64,000 nt of DNA from Azospirillum canadense (GCF_025961225.1 NZ_JAOQNG010000007.1:880501-944500); one strand, 5' to 3'. Numbered from the stretch's first letter, positions 36,357-45,938 are shown. Made by a program: numbers and translations. The notes: generated from the letters alone by a model not told the origin.

Positions 36357-38684
36357 ATGCAGAACAACGAGGCCGACGCCCTGGCGTCGGAAGTGGAAGC
36401 GTTCCGGGACAGCGCGCGGTCCTTTCTGGGCCGCCAGTCCGGTCATGCCCGCATACGGGCGTTGCGCGACGCGGCGCCGGGGTTCGAGCGCGCCGTCTGG
36501 CAGCAGGTCTGCGACGCCGGCTGGCCCGCCGTCCTGGTCCCCGAGGACAGGGGCGGGCTCGGTCTCGGGCTCCAGCACGCTGTCGGGGTGCTTGAGGAGG
36601 TGGGGCGCGCCCTGCTGCCGGAACCGGTCATCGGGGCCGGTGTGCTCCCCGTCCTGATTCTGGCCGACCTGCCGCCCAGCCCGGCCGGCGACGAACTGCT
36701 GGCTGCCGTCCTGGCCGGCGACACGCTCGCCGGAGCCGCATGGCAGGAGCGGGACGGGATGGGGGAATCAAGCGGACTGCAAACGGTCGCCCGGCGGGAC
36801 GGGGATCACGTGGTCCTGCAAGGACGCAAGAGCTGGGTCGTGCCCGGGCCGGCGGCCGACGGCTGGCTGGTGACGGCGGCCATGGACGGGGAGGACACGG
36901 CGCTGCTTTGGGTGCCGGCCGACACAGCCGGGGTTCTCTGCGACGCGCAGCCGCGCATCGACGGCAGCCCGATGGGCGTGGTGACGTTCGAGAATGCCGT
37001 TGTCGAGGCCACCTCCCTGCTGGCCGCCGGCCCGACCGCGCTGCGCGCGCTCGAACGCGGGGTGGAGACGGCACGTCTTCTGCAAGCGGCGGAACTGCTG
37101 GGTGTGGCGCGGGAGTCCTTTGACACGACGCTGGAGTATCTGAAGACCCGCGTCCAGTTCGGCAAGCCGATCGGGGCCAACCAGGCGCTCCAGCACCGCA
37201 TGGTCGATGCGTATCTGCAATTGGAGCTGGCCGAGGCCGGGCTGCGGCAGGCGATCGCCGACGCCGACGCGCCGCGGCTTCTGCCGGCCGCGGCAAGCCG
37301 GGCCAAGGCCCGCTGCGCCGAGGCGGCGTTGCAGATCACCCGCTTGGCGGTGCAGTTCCATGGTGCGATGGGCTACACCGACGAATGCGCGGTCGGCCTC
37401 TATCTGAAACGGGCCATGCATCTGGCCAGTTGGCTTGGCAATGCCCCGGCGCACCGGGACCGTTACCTCCGGCTTCAGCAGGATCAGCTCCCTGCAGCAA
37501 CCGACCAGCCGGCGGACATACCGGCAGCCGGGCGGGAGACCGATTGGGCCACCATGGACGAAGGGCGTTTCCGGGCGATGGTGCGCGGCTTCTTCCGCAC
37601 CCACTACCCGCGGGAGCTGCGCAACCCGCCGCAGCGCCTGCATTGGCCGGAGATCCGGGACTGGTACATGACCCTGTCCCGTCAAGGCTGGCTTGCGCCG
37701 TCCTGGCCGCGCGAACATGGCGGCATGGCGCTGCCGCCCGACAAGCTTCTGGCCTTCATCGAGGAGCAGGAGGATTGGGGCGTCGCCCGCATGCCCGACC
37801 AGGGCCTGATCAACCTCGGTCCGCTGCTGATCACCCATGGCACGGAGCAGCAGAAGCGCCAATGGTTGCCGCCAATCCTCTCGGGCGAGCACATCTGGTG
37901 CCAAGGCTATTCGGAGCCCAACGCCGGCTCCGACCTCGCCGCGTTGCGGACGGAGGCGGTCGCTGACGGCGACGACTTCATTGTCAACGGCCAGAAGATC
38001 TGGACCACGCTGGCCCAGGACGCGACGCACATCTTCATGCTGGTGCGCACCGGAAAGTTCGCCAAGCGCCAGGAAGGCATCAGTTTCCTGCTGGCTGACC
38101 TGTCGTCGCCGGGCGTGACGGTCCGTCCGATCCGCAACATCGCCGGAGAGGAAGAGTTCTGCGAGGTCTATTTCGACGATGTCCGGGTGCCACAGGCGAA
38201 TCTCGTCGGCGCGCTGCACCAGGGCTGGCACGTCGCCAAATCTCTGCTGGGGCACGAGCGCATCTTCATCGGCAGTCCGAAGACCTCGCAGTACGCAATG
38301 GGTCAGTTGCGGGCGCTGGCCGAGGCGAACGGGGTCTTCGACGATCCGGTCTTCGCGGCCCGCTTCGCGCAACTCCAGCTCGACCTTGCCGACCTGCGCG
38401 CGCTGTACGGGCGCTTCGCCGACATCGTCAAGCGCGGGGAGGAGCTGCCGCCGAGCGTGTCGCTCCTGAAAATCTGGGCCAGCGAGACCTACACGCGGAT
38501 CGGTGTCGCCTTGATGGAGGTCGCGGGCGATCATGGCGGGGCCGGCGCGACGGTGTCGTTCGGCACACGGAGCCTCAATCCGCTTGCACCGCTGATGAAC
38601 GCCCTGGTGACGACCATCTACGGCGGCACCAACGAGATTCAGCGCAACATCCTGTCCCGGCAGGTGCTGGGGCTGCCGGTCTGA
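36357..38684 (+). CDS. Fused double acyl-CoA dehydrogenase
   Basis: The protein has 775 residues, about twice the length of a normal acyl-CoA dehydrogenase, because two complete ACAD units are joined. Unit 1 (about 1-375) has RVQFGKPIGANQALQHRM and VQFHGAMGYTDE but no GGTxE catalytic motif. Unit 2 (about 390-775) has EPNAGSDLAALRTEA, GQKIWTT and YGGTNEIQRNIL with the catalytic Glu. In other systems such pairs are separate subunits of alpha2-beta2 enzymes that act on ring- or steroid-derived acyl-CoAs; here they are covalently fused. One unit probably catalyses and the other is structural. A strong terminator follows. Confidence 0.93.
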   Translation: MQNNEADALASEVEAFRDSARSFLGRQSGHARIRALRDAAPGFERAVWQQVCDAGWPAVLVPEDRGGLGLGLQHAVGVLEEVGRALLPEPVIGAGVLPVLILADLPPSPAGDELLAAVLAGDTLAGAAWQERDGMGESSGLQTVARRDGDHVVLQGRKSWVVPGPAADGWLVTAAMDGEDTALLWVPADTAGVLCDAQPRIDGSPMGVVTFENAVVEATSLLAAGPTALRALERGVETARLLQAAELLGVARESFDTTLEYLKTRVQFGKPIGANQALQHRMVDAYLQLELAEAGLRQAIADADAPRLLPAAASRAKARCAEAALQITRLAVQFHGAMGYTDECAVGLYLKRAMHLASWLGNAPAHRDRYLRLQQDQLPAATDQPADIPAAGRETDWATMDEGRFRAMVRGFFRTHYPRELRNPPQRLHWPEIRDWYMTLSRQGWLAPSWPREHGGMALPPDKLLAFIEEQEDWGVARMPDQGLINLGPLLITHGTEQQKRQWLPPILSGEHIWCQGYSEPNAGSDLAALRTEAVADGDDFIVNGQKIWTTLAQDATHIFMLVRTGKFAKRQEGISFLLADLSSPGVTVRPIRNIAGEEEFCEVYFDDVRVPQANLVGALHQGWHVAKSLLGHERIFIGSPKTSQYAMGQLRALAEANGVFDDPVFAARFAQLQLDLADLRALYGRFADIVKRGEELPPSVSLLKIWASETYTRIGVALMEVAGDHGGAGATVSFGTRSLNPLAPLMNALVTTIYGGTNEIQRNILSRQVLGLPV

Positions 38685-38715
38685 CCCTGCTGGGCGGAAG
38701 CGGAGGTTTCTTGCA

Positions 38716-38752
38716 GGCCGGCCCGGTGGAAACCGGGCCGGCCTTTGCTTTT
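38716..38752 (+). terminator. Strong rho-independent terminator
   Basis: A perfect 12-bp stem, GGCCGGCCCGGT (38716-38727) with ACCGGGCCGGCC (38732-38743), has a four-base GGAA loop and is followed by TTTGCTTTT. It ends the rightward unit after the acyl-CoA dehydrogenase. Confidence 0.93.
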
Positions 38753-38882
38753 CTGAAGCCGCCTTGATGCAAACGGACTCCGTGTCGTGCCTTCCGTCGC
38801 CGGCTCACCGAAAGCTGGCGGCCGATGCGGTTCACGTCGTAGGCTAAGAAAAAACAACAGCCGATCGGGACAGGAAACGTCT

Positions 38883-39860
38883 ATGGCATTGAAGGCAAAC
38901 ACGTCGTTCGATCTCAAGCAGCTCGCCTATTTTGTTGCGATCGCCGATCAGGGAACGATCTCGCGCGCCGCCGCGCAGCTCGGGATCGCGCAACCGTCGC
39001 TGTCGGAGGCGCTGACCCGCTTTGAAAAGCAGCTCGGGACGACGCTGGTGATCCGGAGCGTGCGCGGCATCGAGCTGACAGAGGCCGGCTTTGCCTTGGC
39101 CGAGCATGGCCGCAGCATTCTCACCGCCATCGAGCAAGCCCTGGAGGATGTCCAGCAGCGTGACCGCGAGGTCCGCGGGACCATCTCGGTCGCCCTCACT
39201 CCTTCGTTGTCGCGGCTTCTCACCGTACCGCTCGCAGAGAGTATCTACGCCGAGTTTCCACACCTCAAGCTGCAGATCACCGAAGGCAATTCCGGCCACA
39301 TCAGTGATTGGGTGCAGTCCGACCAGACCGACCTGGGCGTCATTTACGAAGGCCTCGACTTGACGCCCTTCAGCGCTCGCCTGCTCCTGCGGGAGGAATT
39401 GTACCTTATCTCGGCGCCGGACAACTGGCCGCCCCCGGTCGCCGACGCGGCGGAGCCTGGGCAACCGGTGGATTTCGCAACTCTCGAGCGGCTGCCGATG
39501 ATGCTGCCGAACCGCCCGCATGGCCTGCGAGCGCTGATCGATCGCGAGGCCAAAGCGGCCAACGTGCAATTGAACGCGGTCTTGGAAATCGATCCGCTGC
39601 GGCACCTGATCACCATGGTCGATCGGGCCAGCGGGTACACTATTCTGCCCCACGCGGCGGTGGCCGACGAGGTCGCGCAGGGCAGTGTCATCCTCGTGCG
39701 GATCCGCAACCCGACACTCTGGCGGGCCGCCTACCTGATCCGCCGGCACGGCCGGTCGGTCACCCGCGCCATCATCGCCGTGGAGACGATCATCGAGAAG
39801 CTGGTGGCGGACGCTGCCGACCGCCTGAGCCTGCATGTGCCGCCGCAGGGTGGCTCCTGA
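38883..39860 (+). CDS. LysR-family regulator
   Basis: This 325-residue LTTR has an N-terminal winged HTH (FVAIADQGTISRAAAQLGIAQ, then PSLSEALTRFEKQLG, residues 14-50). A two-lobed co-inducer domain runs from about residue 95 to 310. AGGAAAC precedes the ATG. It is isolated by the terminator upstream and converges on the leftward operon, so it may control either unit; no LysR box (T-N11-A) was identified with confidence. Pathway intermediates are the usual co-inducers of this family. Confidence 0.93.
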   Translation: MALKANTSFDLKQLAYFVAIADQGTISRAAAQLGIAQPSLSEALTRFEKQLGTTLVIRSVRGIELTEAGFALAEHGRSILTAIEQALEDVQQRDREVRGTISVALTPSLSRLLTVPLAESIYAEFPHLKLQITEGNSGHISDWVQSDQTDLGVIYEGLDLTPFSARLLLREELYLISAPDNWPPPVADAAEPGQPVDFATLERLPMMLPNRPHGLRALIDREAKAANVQLNAVLEIDPLRHLITMVDRASGYTILPHAAVADEVAQGSVILVRIRNPTLWRAAYLIRRHGRSVTRAIIAVETIIEKLVADAADRLSLHVPPQGGS

Positions 39861-39871
39861 CGGCCCGGTGC

Positions 39872-39898
39872 GGCGCCAGCCCCACCAGGACTGGCGCC
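39872..39898. terminator. Hairpin between convergent genes
   Basis: GGCGCCAG (39872-39879) and CTGGCGCC (39891-39898) form an 8-bp stem between the LysR stop and the crotonase stop. It has no T tract on either strand, so termination is only suggested by position. Confidence 0.5.
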
Positions 39899-39945
39899 CA
39901 CCGCGCGACGCACGTCGCCCACGGCGCGACCGCGACAGGTCCCGG

Positions 39946-40722
39946 TTAGCATCCCTTGAACACGGGAACCCGTTTCTCCTTGAACGCGCGTTGCGCCTCG
40001 CGGGCGTCCTCGGTCTTGGAAATGGCCGCCGTCATATCCTGCTCGTAGCGGTACCCGTCGCGCAGACTCATGTCCTCGATGACGTTCATCGTGTGCTTGC
40101 TCATGCGGGTGGACACCGGGCTCTTCGCGGCGATGGTGTCGGCGATGTCCCGGGCCACGGGCATGAGGTCATCGGGCGGCGTGCACGCCTCGACGACGCC
40201 GAGCCGATAGAGTTCGGACCCGCTGACGCGCCGCCCGGTAAGCGCCATGGTGCGCAGCCGCGAATGCCCGAACAACCGCATGGCGTGGCGGGCGCCGCCC
40301 AGCAACCCCACGTCCACCTCCGGCAGTCCGAGCGACGCGGTCTCGGAGGCCACCAGGATGTCGGCCGACGCGGCGATGGCCAGTCCGGCTCCCAGCGCTG
40401 GGCCGTTCAGGGCGGCGATCACCGGCTTGGCGCATTCGCGCACCGCGTGGAAGCACTCGCGCGTCCGCCGGGCGTGGGCCATGAGATCGCCAGGGTTCTT
40501 GATGTTCTCCGCACGCCCCTTCAGATCGGCGCCGCCGCAGAACACCCTCCCGGCCCCGGTGAGGATCACCGCACGCACGTCGTCCCGCTCAGAGATGTGG
40601 TCAAGCACCAGGGTCAGCTCGTCGTTGAGCACCCGCGTCAACGCGTTGACGGGCGGACTGTTGAGCGTGAGCGTCGCCACGTATCCAGCGATCTCCACGG
40701 TGAGTTGGGTCAGGTCCTGCAT
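39946..40722 (-). CDS. Enoyl-CoA hydratase/isomerase family protein
   Basis: This 258-residue crotonase has the oxyanion-hole motif FCGGADLKGRAE and NGPALGAGLAIA, and the catalytic-region segment ASLGLPEVDVGLLGGARHAM with one conserved Glu. The start at 40722 has GAGGGGAG upstream; the longer frame from 40932 covers the intercistronic hairpin and is rejected. It hydrates enoyl-CoA or isomerises double bonds. It is the last gene of the leftward operon and is separated from the preceding gene by a long hairpin. Confidence 0.92.
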   Translation of the reverse strand: MQDLTQLTVEIAGYVATLTLNSPPVNALTRVLNDELTLVLDHISERDDVRAVILTGAGRVFCGGADLKGRAENIKNPGDLMAHARRTRECFHAVRECAKPVIAALNGPALGAGLAIAASADILVASETASLGLPEVDVGLLGGARHAMRLFGHSRLRTMALTGRRVSGSELYRLGVVEACTPPDDLMPVARDIADTIAAKSPVSTRMSKHTMNVIEDMSLRDGYRYEQDMTAAISKTEDAREAQRAFKEKRVPVFKGC

Positions 40723-40745
40723 CGTGTTCTCCCCTCGGGCGCACC

Positions 40746-40794
40746 GGGCCACAGACCCGGCCGGCGCACCCTCGGCCGGCCGGGTCTGCGGCCC
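40746..40794. other. Strong intercistronic hairpin
   Basis: CAGACCCGGCCGG (40752-40764) pairs perfectly with CCGGCCGGGTCTG (40776-40788). An outer GGGCC/GGCCC extension pairs 40746-40750 with 40790-40794. It lies between two crotonase genes of one operon and has no T tract, so it probably affects mRNA stability or relative expression. Confidence 0.7.
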
Positions 40795-40852
40795 TGCGGC
40801 CTTGTGCTTGAAGTGGTTGGATGGCCGCGGCGCGTTGTCCGCAGGGCGGCGG

Positions 40853-41644
40853 TCAGAATTTGGGCGCGCGCTTTTCGCGGAACGAGGCCACGCCTTCCTT
40901 AACGTCCGCGCCGCCAAACCCAAAGAACTCAAGCGCCAGCGAAGCGTCGAAGATGGGCCACGCTTGACGGAGCCAGTTGTTCAGGGAGTGCTTGGTCCAT
41001 TGGATTGCCTGCGGCGCGCCCTGCGCCAAGCGCGTCGCCACCGCAAGGGCCTTGTCCTGCACCTCGGCGGCGTCCACGCTCATGGTCACCAAGCCGATCC
41101 GCTCGGCCTCCTCACCCGAGAGCGGTTCGCAGAGCATCAGGTAATATTTGGCCTTGGCCATGCCGCAGAGCAGCGGCCAGATGATGGCGGCATGGTCGCC
41201 GGCCGCCACGCCCAGGCGGGTATGGCCATCGACGATCCGGGCGTCGTGTGCCGCGATGGAAATGTCGGCCAACAGCGCCGCCACCAGCCCCGCCCCAACC
41301 GCCGGTCCATGGATGGCCGACACGATCGGCTTGGAACAGTTGATGACGTTCTGGACGAGGTCCTTCGCCTCCCGCCAGACGCGGACGCGCGCCTGGAAAT
41401 CGTCGATGACCGCCTCGACTTCCTCGAAGTCGCCACCCACGGAGAACGCGGGGCCCCGCCCCGCAAGGATCACGGCACGCACCGCCTCATCCGCGTCGAT
41501 GGTCCGCCACACGTCGCACAGTTCCCGATGGCCAACGGCATCGAGCGCGTTGCGGTGTTCCGGCCGGTTAAGGGTCAGCCGCAGCACCCCCTCCGCGGGG
41601 CAATCAAAGGCAATTCGCTGATAGCCCGCGTAACGTTCAAGCAT
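40853..41644 (-). CDS. Enoyl-CoA hydratase/isomerase family protein
   Basis: This 263-residue crotonase-fold protein has FSVGGDFEEVE near residue 65 and HGPAVGAGLVAALLADISIA. In the catalytic loop TRLGVAAGDHAAIIW the usual first Glu is replaced and a His/Asp pair is present, as in crotonase branches that act as isomerases, decarboxylases or C-C hydrolases rather than hydratases. The ATG at 41644 was taken; a GTG three codons upstream is possible. It lies 15 bases after the SDR gene and is cotranscribed. Confidence 0.9.
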   Translation of the reverse strand: MLERYAGYQRIAFDCPAEGVLRLTLNRPEHRNALDAVGHRELCDVWRTIDADEAVRAVILAGRGPAFSVGGDFEEVEAVIDDFQARVRVWREAKDLVQNVINCSKPIVSAIHGPAVGAGLVAALLADISIAAHDARIVDGHTRLGVAAGDHAAIIWPLLCGMAKAKYYLMLCEPLSGEEAERIGLVTMSVDAAEVQDKALAVATRLAQGAPQAIQWTKHSLNNWLRQAWPIFDASLALEFFGFGGADVKEGVASFREKRAPKF

Positions 41645-41659
41645 GATTTGCACCTGAGG

Positions 41660-42427
41660 TCAGATGGAGCGGCGGGCGGTCATGCCGCCGTCCACGGTGA
41701 AGATTGCGCCCGACGTGTAGGCCGAACGAGGCGAAGCCAGAAAGACGAAGAGGTCAGCGATCTCACGCGCATTGGCCGGACGCCCCATCGGCAGGCACCG
41801 AAGCTGATCGTCGATGGTGACCCCGTTCGCGCTCCGTGCCTGCAACACTTGGTACAACCGCTCCGTCGCCACGCGGCCCGGGTTGACGCCGAGGACGCGG
41901 ATGCCGTCGTCGAGGCTGCGGCCACCGATGCTTCGCGTGAACGCCATCAGCGCCGCGTTTCCCGCTGATCCGGCGACATAGTCAAAATCGAAGTTCTCGC
42001 CGCCGCTGCCGATGTTGTTCAGGATGACGCCGCCGCCCCGAGCTTTCATCCGCGGGTAGATCGCGCGAACAAGGTCGATGTAGCCGAAAACCTTCAAGTC
42101 CCAACTCCGGCGCCAACATTCGGCGCCCACCTCCCAGAGGTTGCCGCCAGGGATAGCCCCGGCGTTGTTGACCAGCACATCGACGTCCTGCGCACCCGCG
42201 GCAATCGTCTCAACCGCTCCAGGGGCGGTGATGTCGACTGGCAGGACGGCGACCGGCACCTGGAACTGGTCGCCAAGGCGCGCAGCGACCGCGTTCAGCT
42301 TCTCCGCAGACCGGGCCACGAGATGGAGCGCACAGCCCTCCTCGGCAAACGCTTCAGCAAGCGCCTCTCCAATTCCTTGCGACGCACCGGTGATGAGCAC
42401 ACGCTTTCCGGCGAGTTTGAGGTCCAC
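41660..42427 (-). CDS. Short-chain dehydrogenase lacking the catalytic Lys
   Basis: This 255-residue SDR has a normal cofactor motif, ITGASQGIGEALAEAF, near residue 12 and NNAGAIPGG near 88. The active-site stretch is GSGGENFDFDYVAGSAGNAAL: Tyr is present but Lys four residues later is Ser. This variant is seen in a branch of SDRs associated with CoA-linked catabolic clusters, so it may be natural rather than a mutation. The C-terminal TVDGGMTARRSI is complete. It is the second gene after the ligase, 45 bases away. Confidence 0.88.
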   Translation of the reverse strand: MDLKLAGKRVLITGASQGIGEALAEAFAEEGCALHLVARSAEKLNAVAARLGDQFQVPVAVLPVDITAPGAVETIAAGAQDVDVLVNNAGAIPGGNLWEVGAECWRRSWDLKVFGYIDLVRAIYPRMKARGGGVILNNIGSGGENFDFDYVAGSAGNAALMAFTRSIGGRSLDDGIRVLGVNPGRVATERLYQVLQARSANGVTIDDQLRCLPMGRPANAREIADLFVFLASPRSAYTSGAIFTVDGGMTARRSI

Positions 42428-42472
42428 GATGCACGTCCTCCCGCTTGTTCCGCACCGGTGGCCAGCACCCTG

Positions 42473-44407
42473 TCAGGTTCCGGCCGCCGCCGCCGCAACC
42501 TCGTCCAAGGCCGACGGATTGGCCAGCGCTGTGGTGTCGCCCACCGGCAGCCCACAGTACGCGCTGCGGATCATCCGTCGCATCACCTTCGTGGTCCTGG
42601 TTTTCGGCAGGTCGCCGACGATGTGCACCCGCGCCGGCCGGAACGGGCGACCCAGCCGCTGTTCCACGTGTGCGGCGATCGCCTGTTCGAGCGGGGCCGC
42701 GTGTTCGCCGGCGCCGTCGACCACGACGAACACGACGAGCTTCTGCCCCTTCGTGGCGTCATCCACGCCGATGGCCGCGGCTTCCTTAACCGCGTCCAGT
42801 TCGAGCAGAACATCTTCCACCTCCGCCGGGCCCAGGCGTTTGCCGGCGAGCTTGAGCGTGTCGTCGGAGCGCCCGCGCATGAAGAAGTGTCCGTCGCTCG
42901 TCTGCAGAGCGAGGTCGCCATGAATCCACAGGCCGGGGACGGTCCGCCAGTACGTTTCCAGGTAACGCTCATCGTCGCGCCAGAAGGACTGCGTCATGCC
43001 GACGAACGGCCGCAAGATGGCCAGTTCGCCGACGGCATCAACAACGGGTTCCCCCGATGGTCCGACGACCGCGATCTCGACCCCGGGAGGGACGGCGTTG
43101 AAGCCCGCCGGGTGGATGGGCCGTACGATCACGCTGGAGAGCAGTGCTCCGGACGCCTCGGTTCCTCCGGTGAAGTTGATCAACGGCGCCCGCCCGCCGC
43201 CGAAATTCTCCTGGTGCCATAGGAAGGTTTCCGGGTCGATCGCCTCGCCGGCGGTCACCAGGATGCGGATCGACGACAGATCGCCCTGCGTCGAGACGTC
43301 GGGGTTGGCCGCCAACCCGCGGATCAGCGTCGGCGCGACCCCGAAGTGCGTCACGCGGTGCCGCTCGATGAGGCGCGCCATGCGGGACCAGTCCGGGAAA
43401 TCCGGCGCACCGTCATAGCACACCAGCGTCGCGCCGCGCAGGAGGGACGCCGCGATGACCATCGCGCCGCCAACCCAGCCCATGTCCACCGGCCAGAGAA
43501 AGGTGTCGCCGGGCCGCGCATCCAGGTGGACGGCCGAGTCGTGCACGACCTTCAGCGGGAAGCCCCCATGAGTGTGCACCGCGCCCTTGGGCTTTCCGGT
43601 CGTGCCCGAGGTGAAGATGACCATGAACGGGTCGTTTGGCGACATGCGTTCCGCCGGCTGGCCGGAGTCTGGCGTTGCCGCGACGTCCGCCCAATCAAGC
43701 GCACCGGGCATATCCGCTGCATCCTCTCCTTTGAGGATGAGCCGCTCCAGACCGGGCAGGCGCGCCTTCGCCTCGAGGATGGCTTGGCTGGTGTCGATGC
43801 GCTTGCCGCGGCGGTGAAAGCCGGTGGTGGCGATGAGCGCCTTGGCGGAGCAAGCGTCCAGGCGAGAGATGATGGCCTCGGCACCAAAGCCGCTGAACAG
43901 CGGCACGACAATGGCGCCAATATAGGCCACCGCCAGCAAGGAGACCGTCGCTTCGATGCCGCCCTCCATCAGGAGACCGACGCGGTCGCCACGCTGAATG
44001 CCGGCCGCCTGCAAGCCCGCCGCGAAGGAGCGGACCTTGGAGCGCAGTTCGGGGAAGGTGAGAGCGGTGATCTCGCCTGACTCCCGCTCGGCGACGACCG
44101 CGTTTCGCTGCGCGGTCTCGGGCCGGTCGGCCCACGCCAGCACGCTGTCGACCCAGTTCAACTCACCCTCGGGGAACCACTTCGGAAACTCGTTGCCCCG
44201 GGACAAATCGGCGTAGCGGTCGAAATCGCGCGACCAGACGGTCTGGCAGTACGCAAGAACGGTGCGCCAGTACGTCTCCGGTTCGTTCAACGATGTCCGG
44301 AGCAACGCCTCGTAATCCTTCACCCCCAGAAGCGTCTGGAGGGCGGTGATGTTCGACTGGAGCACCAACTCCTGCGAGGGCTTCCACACCCGCTCGACGT
44401 TACTCAT
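42473..44407 (-). CDS. Acyl-CoA synthetase (AMP-binding, ACS-type)
   Basis: This 644-residue adenylate-forming ligase has a short ACAS N-domain (about 30-80). The P-loop-like FTSGTTGKPKGAVHTHGG is near residue 250, GGTEASG is near 400, and the hinge GRSDDTLKLAGKRLGPAE is present. The catalytic Lys is in LPKTRTTKVMRR near the end. It activates a carboxylic acid to its CoA thioester with ATP. AAGGAA precedes the ATG at 44407. With a CoA transferase next door, the cluster has two ways to form the thioester. The acid substrate is unknown. Confidence 0.92.
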   Translation of the reverse strand: MSNVERVWKPSQELVLQSNITALQTLLGVKDYEALLRTSLNEPETYWRTVLAYCQTVWSRDFDRYADLSRGNEFPKWFPEGELNWVDSVLAWADRPETAQRNAVVAERESGEITALTFPELRSKVRSFAAGLQAAGIQRGDRVGLLMEGGIEATVSLLAVAYIGAIVVPLFSGFGAEAIISRLDACSAKALIATTGFHRRGKRIDTSQAILEAKARLPGLERLILKGEDAADMPGALDWADVAATPDSGQPAERMSPNDPFMVIFTSGTTGKPKGAVHTHGGFPLKVVHDSAVHLDARPGDTFLWPVDMGWVGGAMVIAASLLRGATLVCYDGAPDFPDWSRMARLIERHRVTHFGVAPTLIRGLAANPDVSTQGDLSSIRILVTAGEAIDPETFLWHQENFGGGRAPLINFTGGTEASGALLSSVIVRPIHPAGFNAVPPGVEIAVVGPSGEPVVDAVGELAILRPFVGMTQSFWRDDERYLETYWRTVPGLWIHGDLALQTSDGHFFMRGRSDDTLKLAGKRLGPAEVEDVLLELDAVKEAAAIGVDDATKGQKLVVFVVVDGAGEHAAPLEQAIAAHVEQRLGRPFRPARVHIVGDLPKTRTTKVMRRMIRSAYCGLPVGDTTALANPSALDEVAAAAAGT

Positions 44408-44488
44408 TATCAACGTTCCTTCCCACGATGGGTATTTTTTGACGGGCGGCATGATGCCGCCGCACGGGGTTTGTGGATCTGCCCCGCC

Positions 44489-45694
44489 TCAGCCCGGTTC
44501 GGCAGCGTGAACCAGATGGCGTTGCTCGAAGTCCGCCACCTGCTCGTCGCTGAAGCCAATCTCCCGAAGGATGGCCCGCGTGTCAGCACCCAGCACCGGC
44601 GCACTCCGCGGCGGGGACGGCGCCATCAACGACAGTTCGACAAGCGGGGACACGAGCGGCAGCGGGCGGTCGAGCCCCGGCTGGCGGAACCAATGGAAGA
44701 AGCCGCCTTCGACGTTCTGGGGCTCCACCAACGCCTGCCGGGGGGACAGCACCGGGCATCCCGGCACCCGCTTTTCGCGGAGCAGCCGCAGGCAGTCCGC
44801 GGTGCTGCGCCCGGTGCACCAGGCCTGCATCCGCTCACTCAAAACCGCGCCGTTGTCGCCACGCGCCATGTCATCCTTGAAGCGGGGGTCGCCGCGCAGG
44901 TCCTCCGCACCGACGACCTGCATCCAGCGTTCAAACATGTCGTCGCCGATCACCTGCACCATGATCCACCCATCGGCGGTGGCGAAGACGTCGGACGGCC
45001 CGGCGATGGGACTGCGGTTTTCCGTAGCCACGCGCGTGCGGACCCCGGAGGCCTCCTCGATCAGGATCGGGTTCATGATGGCCAGCGCGGTGCGCAGCAG
45101 TGAGGCCTCGACCTGCTGTCCTTCGCCCGTCGCGCGGCGCGTCATCACGGCCGCCAGCGTGCCGAGCGCCGCCGTCATGGCCGTGCTGAAATCCACGTAG
45201 GATACGGCGGCGCGGTAGGGCTGGCCGGGGCGGCCGGTCAGGGACAGCGCGCCGCTCATCGCTTGCCCGGTGCCGTCGAAGCCGATGCTGCCGCGCTCCG
45301 GTCCCTGACCACCGAAGGCTGTCACCGAGGTGAGGATGATGTCCGGTTTCAGCGCGCGCAGGCTTTCGTAGTCCAGGCCAAGTTTATGGAGCGCGCGTGG
45401 CGGCATATTTGCGACCACGATATCAGCGCTCCGGATCAGCCGGGCCAGGATCTCCCGGCTCTCCGGGGATCCGAGATCCATGGCCAGAGAGCGCTTGTTG
45501 CGATTCATCGGGAGGTAGGTCGCACCGTCCAGATCCTCACCCAAGGGGGTGACGATGCGGTCGTTACCGCCTTCGACCGGCTCCACCCGAATAACGTCAG
45601 CCCCGAAATCGGCAAGTATAGCCGCACAAAACGGCCCGGCGATAAACCGGCCGAAATCAAGAACCTTAATCCCTTGAAGAGGCCTGTGCGTCAT
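44489..45694 (-). CDS. Family III CoA transferase (CaiB/BaiF)
   Basis: This 401-residue class III CoA transferase has DFGRFIAGPFCAAILADFGA at the N-terminus. The catalytic Asp lies in GFDGTGQAMSG near residue 160, and the family motif FATADGWIMVQV is near 260. These enzymes move CoA between carboxylic acids by a covalent aspartyl-CoA intermediate. The ATG at 45694 was chosen over one 15 codons upstream from domain fit. It lies about 80 bases upstream of the ligase in the same direction. Confidence 0.93.
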   Translation of the reverse strand: MTHRPLQGIKVLDFGRFIAGPFCAAILADFGADVIRVEPVEGGNDRIVTPLGEDLDGATYLPMNRNKRSLAMDLGSPESREILARLIRSADIVVANMPPRALHKLGLDYESLRALKPDIILTSVTAFGGQGPERGSIGFDGTGQAMSGALSLTGRPGQPYRAAVSYVDFSTAMTAALGTLAAVMTRRATGEGQQVEASLLRTALAIMNPILIEEASGVRTRVATENRSPIAGPSDVFATADGWIMVQVIGDDMFERWMQVVGAEDLRGDPRFKDDMARGDNGAVLSERMQAWCTGRSTADCLRLLREKRVPGCPVLSPRQALVEPQNVEGGFFHWFRQPGLDRPLPLVSPLVELSLMAPSPPRSAPVLGADTRAILREIGFSDEQVADFEQRHLVHAAEPG

Positions 45695-45938
45695 GGCTGC
45701 CTGTTTGTGTTGAAGGCTGGAATAAAGCGGCGCATCCAATCCGAAGTGTTACGCTCGCCAATCATAGGGAACACGCCGCAGCGAAACAATGAAACCTCGG
45801 GCACAGGCCTTCGAGCGATATAGGCCCGCCCTATGTCGTCCGCGTCCATGGGCCAAGCGCTTTGGGCCTGATCACGTCAGGGACGCGTGTGAACCTCGGC
45901 GCCCGGCCAGCGGCGTGCCCCGTCCAGGCGCCTCCGCC

